From contig CAZOHB010000173.1 in the NCBI GenBank assembly GCA_964579345.1, positions 1 through 5,579 of the forward strand: a stretch of 5,579 bases of DNA, given 5' to 3'. Each line of letters opens with the position of its first letter. Position 1 is the stretch's first letter. This DNA comes from RGIG5612 sp964579345. GTDB lineage: Bacteria; Bacillota; Clostridia; Lachnospirales; Lachnospiraceae. Below the pieces are notes generated by a model. That model made no database searches. It was not told the origin of the DNA and was given only the letters and a program-made list of their open reading frames with translations. This document shows, one piece after another, positions 1 to 4,682 of the stretch. A program made the position numbers and the translations under genes.

Positions 1-9
1 AAACTTAAC

Positions 10-960
10 ATGAACAAAAATCTTGAAACTTTAACAAAGCAACGTTCAATCCTGGAACAGGAAATTCAACGACTGCAACAACTCATTGATTCTGCACCCA
101 ATAATAATCTCATTTGCAGGAAGCTACCTTCGGGTAAGTATCGATATTTTTATTTGACAGATGAGGATGCTTCTAAAGAAACAGCTGATAGTGCTGCGTC
201 ACCTGGAATTCCGGAAAAGTCTTGCCCTGAAAGTATTCAAAAAAATCGGCCTTGTGGAGTTGAGCTAAAGAATCAAACAGTTGAACCTGAAAAGCATGAA
301 CAATCGAAAAAAATCAAGAAGAGGAAAAAAGAAATATATATTTCTTCAGATAAGATCGGTCTGGCTAAGAGTCTTGCGTTAAGAGATTATGCAATTAACA
401 GATTGAAGGATGCGAATCGGGAGAAGGCGATTATTGAAAGAGAAATCGCACTATTGCAGCAGGAACCTTTTGCGGATCGCTATCTGAGGATGCATCCAGG
501 GGCGGCTGATCTTGTGCAGACTTATATCCGCAAGAGAAATGAGTATCTGGAGCAATGGAAAAACGCGCCTTATCCAAAGAACTGCGATCATCCGGAAAAT
601 CTGATTTTCTCAACGGTGGTCCCAGGGCTGATGGTGCGAAGCAAGGCGGAAGGGGATATTGTTTCCCGGTTTGAACACTATTGTGTTCCGTACCATTATG
701 AAGAAAAGCTGGTTTTAGGCACTGCGATTCTCCACCCGGATTTTACATGCAAAAACATACAAACGGGGGAAACGATTTACTGGGAGCATCTTGGCAGTGT
801 TGACAAAAAGGGATATACCAGCGATTCGCTTCAACGAATTGAGCTATACAGAAGAAACGGAATCTATTTATGGAAGAATCTTTTGATCACTACTGAAACC
901 GCTGACCGCCCGCTGGATATTCAATGGATTGACCAGATCATAAAGCATTTTCTTTTGTAA
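10..960 (+). CDS. Hypothetical protein with coiled coil and PD-(D/E)XK nuclease-like C-terminal region
   Basis: No named function is recognised. Residues 1-28 form a heptad-like coiled coil. Residues 33-50 contain a short beta-rich segment (GKYRYFYL). Residues 52-108 are a charged, low-complexity insert ending in a Lys-rich tract (KKIKKRKKE). Residues 109-151 are helical (YISSDKIGLAKSLALRDYAI onward). The C-terminal part has SKAE (E214), a strand YEEKLVLG, HPDF (D244) and IYWEHLG (E259, H260), followed by helix and ITTET. This order (helix Glu, PD, then E) matches the PD-(D/E)XK layout, but the usual Lys two residues after the second acid is Leu, with His at +1. From memory, similar proteins with SKSE, YPDF and YWEH motifs are common in Lachnospiraceae as hypothetical proteins; this could not be checked. 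The frame is open to the window edge (AAA CTT AAC before the ATG) and no Shine-Dalgarno is visible, so the true start could lie upstream. It is more A/T-rich by eye than the genes downstream. The gene is confident; the nuclease role is inference. Confidence 0.8.
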   Translation: MNKNLETLTKQRSILEQEIQRLQQLIDSAPNNNLICRKLPSGKYRYFYLTDEDASKETADSAASPGIPEKSCPESIQKNRPCGVELKNQTVEPEKHEQSKKIKKRKKEIYISSDKIGLAKSLALRDYAINRLKDANREKAIIEREIALLQQEPFADRYLRMHPGAADLVQTYIRKRNEYLEQWKNAPYPKNCDHPENLIFSTVVPGLMVRSKAEGDIVSRFEHYCVPYHYEEKLVLGTAILHPDFTCKNIQTGETIYWEHLGSVDKKGYTSDSLQRIELYRRNGIYLWKNLLITTETADRPLDIQWIDQIIKHFLL

Positions 961-1046
961 ATATCCCCATAACTGTTCCGCAAAAATGGAAAATCTGCAA
1001 GTGACGGATATAGAATAGTTCCGCTGATTAAAGTTTTTTGCAAGGA

Positions 1047-1076
1047 GCGGAACTTATTCTGGCAATAATGTTCCGC
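1047..1076 (+). other. Stem-loop at the junction of repeat units 1 and 2
   Basis: GCGGAAC (1047-1053) pairs with GTTCCGC (1070-1076), and TTATT (1054-1058) pairs with AATAA (1064-1068). This leaves a single bulged T at 1069 and a 5-nt loop CTGGC. The same GCGGAAC can instead pair with the upstream AGTTCCGCT (1017-1025, partner 1046-1054, 9 perfect pairs, 20-nt loop), so the two hairpins exclude each other. Confidence 0.55.
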
Positions 1077-1136
1077 GATTTGGGATAATTTTGCTTTTGC
1101 GGATGCCTGACGGTTCCGTTAATTAACCCTTTTCTC

Positions 1137-1176
1137 AAAATACGGAACTGTTTTAGTGACAATGGTTCCGTATTTT
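1137..1176 (+). terminator. Strong stem-loop at the unit 2/3 junction, possible terminator
   Basis: AAAATACGGAAC (1137-1148) pairs perfectly with GTTCCGTATTTT (1165-1176). Two further A-U pairs and two G-U wobbles extend the stem inward to 16 pairs around an 8-nt loop (1153-1160). The stem has an A-rich 5' arm and a T-rich 3' arm, followed by AAGTTTTT (1177-1184), which resembles a bidirectional intrinsic terminator. It could end the transcript of the upstream gene, about 180 nt after its stop. The T-run directly after the GC part is only four bases, the stem is A/T-rich, and the hairpin belongs to a repeat array, so another role is equally possible. Confidence 0.4.
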
Positions 1177-1292
1177 AAGTTTTTCTCGGTTTTACGGATA
1201 TAGAATAGTTCCGCAGATTACAGTTTTTTCCATGGAGCGGAAACTATTTGTTTCAATCTGATATGCTTCACAATGACTAAAGCAAAAGAGTT

Positions 1293-1321
1293 TTGACAGA
1301 GCTGTTGTCACATTGATTAAT
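1293..1321 (+). promoter_or_regulatory. Candidate sigma-A promoter (distal), with dyad over the -35
   Basis: A consensus TTGACA at 1293-1298 is followed after 17 bases by ATTAAT at 1316-1321, which matches four of six -10 positions. The -35 lies within an inverted repeat, TGACA (1294-1298), seven bases, TGTCA (1306-1310), which could be an operator. It would give a comM leader of more than 300 nt. Confidence 0.35.
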
Positions 1322-1370
1322 AGAAAAAATGTATGACTTAATGAAAGTTCTGTGAACTTCCGGTATACGA

Positions 1371-1399
1371 TTGACAGGTTATTTTCACCGCGGTATGCT
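1371..1399 (+). promoter_or_regulatory. Candidate sigma-A promoter for comM
   Basis: A consensus TTGACA at 1371-1376, a 17-base spacer, and TATGCT at 1394-1399 (four of six) make this the best promoter match upstream of comM. Transcription would start near 1405, leaving a leader of about 230 nt. The nine-base word TTCCGGTAT occurs on both sides (1358-1366 and 1429-1437) and could mark a regulator site. Confidence 0.5.
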
Positions 1400-1487
1400 T
1401 TTCTCACTTAAGAATTCTTATGACCGGTTTCCGGTATTTTAAATCAATAAATAATATAAGGGGTAAATCCGATATTCTTGAGCCTTG

Positions 1488-1499
1488 TGGCAATTGCCA
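1488..1499. repeat. Perfect 12-bp palindrome in the comM leader
   Basis: TGGCAATTGCCA is fully self-complementary. It lies downstream of the proposed promoter, at the edge of the degenerate first copy of the leader repeat. It could be a dimeric regulator site; a hairpin without a loop is unlikely. No regulator is identified. Confidence 0.4.
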
Positions 1500-1577
1500 A
1501 AGTTGAGGCGTTTGCAGATCTTTAAGAATCAACCAAACCTGAGGCAATCAACCAAACCCGAGGCATTTGCTGAATCT
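1492..1577 (+). repeat. 19-bp tandem repeat with a degenerate outer copy, comM leader
   Basis: AATCAACCAAACCTGAGGC (1527-1545) is directly followed by a copy differing at one base (1546-1564). A weaker copy, AATTGCCAAAGTTGAGGC (1492-1509), lies upstream. The outer copies also share what follows GAGGC: GTTTGCAGATCT (1510-1521) and ATTTGCTGAATCT (1565-1577). This suggests an original unit of about 31 bp whose first 19 bp were later duplicated. Confidence 0.7.
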
Positions 1578-1626
1578 GAGACGTTCAGACAGCTGCGTGG
1601 AGAAGCAAATCGGATTTGCCAGGTAT

Positions 1627-1633
1627 AAAGGAG
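1627..1633 (+). promoter_or_regulatory. Ribosome binding site that fixes the comM start
   Basis: AAAGGAG lies five bases before ATG at 1639. The longer in-frame alternative, TTG at 1567, has no such site and would add 24 residues unlike the family and read through the leader repeat. Confidence 0.85.
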
Positions 1634-1638
1634 AAAAG

Positions 1639-3162
1639 ATGTTCTGCAGTGTTTACAGTGCGGCTGTTTGTGGTGTCGAACCGCAGATGGTCAGTGTGGA
1701 AGTTGATGTATCCGGGGGTCTGCCGTCGTTTAATATGGTTGGACTTCCTTCGTCGGAAGTCCGTGAAGCGAAAGAACGGGTGTTACGGGCAATCGAAAAC
1801 TCCGGCTACGAAATCCCGGCAAGAAAGATTACGATCAATCTTTCGCCGGCGAATATCAAGAAAAACGGGTCCGGGTTTGATCTGCCGATCGCGGCGGCTC
1901 TGCTAGGTGCATTAGGGACGATCGATCCGGAAGCAATCGAAGGAACGATGTTTGTCGGGGAGCTGAGTCTGGACGGCAGCGTCCTGGCTGTAAACGGTAT
2001 CCTTCCGATTGCTGTGTTTGCAAATGAGAAAGGAATCCGGCGGCTGATCATCCCGGATGGGAACGCGTTCGAGGCAGCCTATGTTTCCAACGTTGAAGTC
2101 TTTTGTATCTCATCCCTTTCCGAACTGGTGAATGCTTTGAAGGCAAAAAATCTGAGACGGGTGGAGCAGGCGGATCTGGAGCAGATGCTGGATATTACAT
2201 ATCAGGAGAATCCCCTGGATTTTCGGGATGTAAAGGGGCAGGAAAGTGCGAAGCGGGCAACGATGATCGCGGCAGCAGGCTTTCATAACCTGCTGTATGT
2301 CGGGCCTCCGGGATCCGGAAAAAGTCTGATGGCGGCAAGAATTCCATCAATCATAGACCGGCTGACTCCGGAGGAATGTCTGGAGGTTTCCAAAATCTAT
2401 TCGGTCGCCGGCCTTCTGAAAGATCAGAGCCTTGTTGTATCCCGTCCGTTTCGGTCGCCACATCACAGCATAACAACGGCAGCGCTGATCGGAGGCTCGT
2501 CAAGCCCGCGGCCGGGAGAAGTAACGCTGGCACATAAAGGAGTTTTGTTTCTGGACGAAGCTGCAGAGTTTAAGAAAGATACGATCGAGGTTCTGCGCCA
2601 GCCATTGGAAGAAAAACGGGTGATCATCAACCGGGTCAACTACCGGGCGGTGTTTCCTGCAGATTTTATGCTGGTCATGGCCGCGAACCCGTGCAAATGT
2701 GGGTACTACCCGGACAGAAATCTCTGCCGATGTACGAAACCCGAGGTGGAGAAATATTTCGGAAAACTCAAAGGCCCGGTTCTTGACCGTATCGATATCT
2801 GCGTATCGGTTGAAAAAGTAAAAATCGAAGATTTTAGTGACAGCGTGTCAGATTTTTCGTCGGAAAAGATGCGATCTTATGTAAAAAAAGCACAGGAAAT
2901 GCAAACGGAGCGTTTTCGGAATGAAAAAATCCATTTTAATTCGCAGATGCCGAATGAGCTGATTGAAAAGTATTGCAGCCTGTCGCCGAAGGTGCGAAGT
3001 CTGCTGGACCTTGCGTATGACAAATACCGGCTTTCTGCGCGCGGATATTACAAGATCATAAAAGTTGCAAGGACAATCGCGGATATGGATGGAGCCGGGG
3101 AAATCGCAGAGCAGCATATTCTGGAAGCCATCAGCTACCGGAACAATATTGCCGGGCTATAA
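1639..3162 (+). CDS. comM: ComM/YifB family AAA+ ATPase (Mg chelatase-like branch-migration helicase)
   Basis: ComM (YifB) is a cytoplasmic hexameric AAA+ helicase that promotes branch migration during natural transformation in studied Gram-negatives; older annotations call it a magnesium chelatase-related protein. The product is 507 residues, the normal family length. Residues 1-180 are the ChlI/Lon-protease-like N-terminal domain (starts MFCSVYSAAVCGVE; VGLPSSEVREAKERV). Residues 190-395 are the AAA+ core, with the lead-in DFRDVKGQESAKRA, Walker A GPPGSGKS (222-229), FRSPHHS, Walker B GVLFLDE (301-307), and the family cysteines NPCKCGY and CRCT (C352, C354, C363, C365), a probable metal site. 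GPVLDRIDI follows. The last 100 residues are the Mg_chelatase_C domain (LSARGYYKIIKVARTIADM). All key motifs are intact, so it should be active. It lies 121 bp before dprA on the same strand with no terminator between, so co-transcription is likely. The start is set by the ribosome binding site at 1627. Role in a Firmicute is inferred by homology. Confidence 0.96.
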   Translation: MFCSVYSAAVCGVEPQMVSVEVDVSGGLPSFNMVGLPSSEVREAKERVLRAIENSGYEIPARKITINLSPANIKKNGSGFDLPIAAALLGALGTIDPEAIEGTMFVGELSLDGSVLAVNGILPIAVFANEKGIRRLIIPDGNAFEAAYVSNVEVFCISSLSELVNALKAKNLRRVEQADLEQMLDITYQENPLDFRDVKGQESAKRATMIAAAGFHNLLYVGPPGSGKSLMAARIPSIIDRLTPEECLEVSKIYSVAGLLKDQSLVVSRPFRSPHHSITTAALIGGSSSPRPGEVTLAHKGVLFLDEAAEFKKDTIEVLRQPLEEKRVIINRVNYRAVFPADFMLVMAANPCKCGYYPDRNLCRCTKPEVEKYFGKLKGPVLDRIDICVSVEKVKIEDFSDSVSDFSSEKMRSYVKKAQEMQTERFRNEKIHFNSQMPNELIEKYCSLSPKVRSLLDLAYDKYRLSARGYYKIIKVARTIADMDGAGEIAEQHILEAISYRNNIAGL

Positions 3163-3220
3163 ACTGGGACTCGAGATGTAGGGATTGCTGATACTTTAGT
3201 AGAGCATTAGATGCAAGGGA

Positions 3221-3259
3221 AATGTCATATTAAAAGGGGCAACGTCAAATTCAAGGGCA
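3221..3259 (+). repeat. Imperfect tandem repeat of about 20 bp upstream of dprA
   Basis: AATGTCATATTAAAAGGGGC (3221-3240) is followed directly by AACGTCAAATTCAAGGGCA (3241-3259). They share about 16 of 20 positions with a one-base deletion. The G-runs resemble ribosome binding sites, but neither is near a start codon. Confidence 0.45.
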
Positions 3260-3271
3260 AACTTATATAAA

Positions 3272-3278
3272 AGAGGGG
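3272..3278 (+). promoter_or_regulatory. dprA ribosome binding site
   Basis: AGAGGGG ends five bases before the ATG at 3284, giving normal spacing and supporting that start. Confidence 0.75.
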
Positions 3279-3283
3279 AAATA

Positions 3284-4615
3284 ATGAACAGGGATGAATA
3301 TTGGTTCTGGCTATATACGACGCCGGATATCTTTCGGGAAGATATGGAACGGTTTTTTAAGGTGTTTCAGACGCCGCAGGAGGTTTATGAGGCTGATACG
3401 CGAATGCTGCTTGCGGATCACCTGATTTCGGAGCGACAGAAAGTCAATCTGGATCGGTCCAAACGCAGCCAGGAGTTTCGCAAGGCGATGGAACAGATGC
3501 AGAAAGACGGCATCCGTTTTGTGCACCGGGAAAGTGAGGATTTTCCGGAAAAACTGAAGCAGATTCCGGATGCTCCGTATGGCTTGTTTGTCCGGGGAAA
3601 TCTTCCGGATCCGGATATGCCGTCTGTCGGAATGGTCGGCGCAAGAGCCTGCTCGGAATACGGAAAAAAATCGGCCCGGAAGTTTGCGCATGCACTTGCG
3701 GCAGGAGGGGTTCAGATCATCAGCGGCATGGCGATCGGGATCGATTCCGAAAGTGCGAAAGGTGCGCTTGCGGCGCAGGGAAGGACGTTTGCTGTCCTTG
3801 GAAGCGGGGTGGACGTGATCTATCCGCTTTCCAACCTGAATCTCTATTATGAAATCTGCGCAACCGGCGGCGGTGTCATCAGTGAATATCCACTCGGAAC
3901 ACCGGCGGTTGCCTGGCAGTTTCCGATGCGGAACCGCCTGATCAGCGGCCTGAGCGACCGCCTTCTTGTCATGGAAGCGAAGGAGCGAAGCGGGACGCTG
4001 ATCACAGTGCGATATGCGCTGGAACAGGGGAGGGATGTATATGCGCTTCCGGGGCGGATCTCGGATAAAAACAGCGAAGGATGCAATCAGATGATCGCTG
4101 ACGGCGCCGGGATCCTGCTGAGTCCGGCACTCCTGCTGGAGGAAATCCGTAAGCCGAAAGGCGCAGGGCGGAGGCTGCTGTTTACCGAACTGTTGCAGGA
4201 AGCGTTGCTGAATCCGGAAGCCGGGGGAGAATCCAATGTATCTGAAGAGGAACTCGCTGTTTTGAACCCGAAAGCTCCTTTGTCAGCAGCTGCTGAATCA
4301 GGGACTCCTTTAGGTGATGTAACTGACGCAGAGTCTCCTTTGTCAGACTCTTCTATAACCGGAATTGCTCAATCAAGCAATCTTCGAAGCGAAGAGCCGG
4401 AAGGAAAATCCGCGCATGCTAACGCCCCTCAGCCTGCAACTCAGACCCTTTCGCAAAAACTTTTAAGCCTGATGGATGATGATCCAATCTCCGCACAGAC
4501 GCTGGTGAAAAAAAGCGGAGAATCGCCGGAGCGGGCAGGCGCTGCGCTTGCAGAATTGGAGCTGGCCGGACTGATCGAGGAAGTGTCTAAAAACATGTAC
4601 GTCAAAATAATTTAA
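3284..4615 (+). CDS. dprA: DNA processing protein DprA (Smf)
   Basis: DprA binds incoming single-stranded DNA in the cytoplasm, protects it and loads RecA during transformation; it is also kept in species not known to be competent. The protein has 443 residues, longer than the usual 280-380. Residues 1-75 are the SAM-like N-terminal part. Residues 76-290 are the Rossmann-like DNA-binding domain with all signature blocks: MVGARACSEYG (117-127), ISGMAIGID (146-154), AVLGSGVDVIYP (170-181), NRLISGL (217-223), RSGTLIT (235-241), YALPGRI (253-259) and GCNQMIADGA (266-275). Residues 291-388 are a long, Ala/Ser/Glu/Pro-rich linker with a 10-residue periodic repeat. Residues 389-443 are the winged-helix domain (LSQKLLSLMDD; AALAELELAGLIEEV). 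The linker uses TCA, ACT, TTA and CCT codons more than the flanking domains, suggesting recent expansion. The gene follows comM closely and precedes topA by 67 bp. The conserved fold is certain; the effect of the linker is unknown. Confidence 0.97.
   Translation: MNRDEYWFWLYTTPDIFREDMERFFKVFQTPQEVYEADTRMLLADHLISERQKVNLDRSKRSQEFRKAMEQMQKDGIRFVHRESEDFPEKLKQIPDAPYGLFVRGNLPDPDMPSVGMVGARACSEYGKKSARKFAHALAAGGVQIISGMAIGIDSESAKGALAAQGRTFAVLGSGVDVIYPLSNLNLYYEICATGGGVISEYPLGTPAVAWQFPMRNRLISGLSDRLLVMEAKERSGTLITVRYALEQGRDVYALPGRISDKNSEGCNQMIADGAGILLSPALLLEEIRKPKGAGRRLLFTELLQEALLNPEAGGESNVSEEELAVLNPKAPLSAAAESGTPLGDVTDAESPLSDSSITGIAQSSNLRSEEPEGKSAHANAPQPATQTLSQKLLSLMDDDPISAQTLVKKSGESPERAGAALAELELAGLIEEVSKNMYVKII
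4274..4363 (+). repeat. 30-bp (10-codon) periodic repeat in the dprA linker
   Basis: CTCCTTT recurs at 4275, 4305 and 4335, exactly 30 bp apart and in frame. The first and third copies share the 12-mer CTCCTTTGTCAG. The encoded units are APLSAAAESG (331-340), TPLGDVTDAE (341-350) and SPLSDSSITG (351-360), so a (A/T/S)-P-L-(S/G) start is kept while the rest has drifted. This looks like an in-frame minisatellite expansion of a disordered linker. Confidence 0.7.
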
Positions 4616-4616
4616 C

Positions 4617-4646
4617 TTGACACGTCCTATGGTTTGGTGGTATCAA
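4617..4646 (+). promoter_or_regulatory. Candidate topA promoter at the end of dprA
   Basis: A consensus TTGACA (4617-4622) begins one base after the dprA stop. TATCAA (4641-4646), matching four of six -10 positions, follows after 18 bases. The start point would be near 4652, leaving a 5' leader of about 30 nt before the topA ATG. This would allow topA expression apart from comM and dprA. topA promoters are often supercoiling-sensitive, but nothing here shows that. Confidence 0.45.
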
Positions 4647-4682
4647 CTACAAGTGCATTAATATAAGAAAAGGAAATTGGAA

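Larger units (their letters stand above)
975..1259 (+). repeat. Three tandem 95-bp diverged repeats with conserved GTTCCG/CGGAAC motifs
   Basis: Units run 975-1069, 1070-1164 and 1165-1259. Each starts with GTTCCG, has a second GTTCCG at offset 43 (1018, 1113, 1208) and an inverted CGGAA motif at offset 72 (1047 GCGGAAC, 1142 ACGGAAC, 1237 GCGGAAAC). The spacing 43-29-23 repeats exactly with no gaps. By hand count units 1 and 3 match at about 63 of 95 positions and units 1 and 2 at about 53 of 95. Units 1 and 3 share a core of 45 of 49 (1004-1052 against 1194-1242). Positions kept in all three include CGGAT at offset 30, GTTCCG at 43, ATTA at 52, TTTT at 60 and CGGAA at 73. The array begins just after the stop of the upstream gene, and neither flank continues the motif. 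Because 95 is not a multiple of 3, a coding repeat is excluded. Function unknown: a structured RNA, a protein-binding array, or a remnant of a dispersed repeat family are all possible. Confidence 0.85.
961..1638. other. Long non-coding region between the hypothetical gene and comM
   Basis: No convincing gene lies in these 678 bases. The first half (to about 1259) is a 95-bp tandem repeat array rich in GTTCCG/CGGAAC motifs. The second half has two sigma-A-like promoters, a perfect 12-bp palindrome and a 19-bp tandem repeat, and leads into the comM ribosome binding site. Plus-strand and minus-strand frames here are short and lack ribosome binding sites. Confidence 0.75.
3163..3283 (+). other. 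comM-dprA spacer
   Basis: This 121-bp gap has no stem-loop with a T-run, so transcription can probably read through from comM. The TATATAAA at 3264-3271 is too close to the dprA ATG (13 bases) to be a likely -10. TTGCTG (3185-3190) with TTAGAT (3208-3213) is only a weak promoter match. The gap also holds a 20-bp imperfect tandem repeat and the dprA ribosome binding site. Confidence 0.5.

Noticed and set aside
1011..1206. TAGAAT -10-like boxes in repeat units 1 and 3 as small RNA promoters
   Set aside because: TAGAAT at 1011 and 1201 matches five of six, and unit 1 has a weak TGGAAA -35 at 987. Unit 3 has no -35 and unit 2 lacks the box, so it is not a conserved part of the unit.
1004..1242. 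Insertion sequence or MITE flanked by direct repeats
   Set aside because: The two 49-bp near-identical cores are 190 bp apart because they are the first and third units of the 95-bp array. There are no terminal inverted repeats, target duplications or transposase.
975..1259. CRISPR array
   Set aside because: The similarity runs through the whole 95-bp unit rather than alternating identical repeats with unrelated spacers, the copies are diverged, and no cas gene is visible.
1192..1407. Minus-strand frame of 71 codons in the intergenic region
   Set aside because: It has a GTG start with no Shine-Dalgarno, runs through the 95-bp repeat and both promoter candidates, and resembles no protein I know.
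1478..1525. Leader peptide starting at TTG 1478 (15 codons)
   Set aside because: The purine-rich AAGGGG is about 14 bases away, the start is TTG, and the apparent peptide similarity with the downstream stretch is explained by the DNA repeat in another frame.
1567..1638. Longer comM start at TTG 1567 (24 extra residues)
   Set aside because: It has no ribosome binding site, overlaps the end of the leader repeat, and the extra residues do not fit the family. The ATG at 1639 has an ideal site and gives the usual length.
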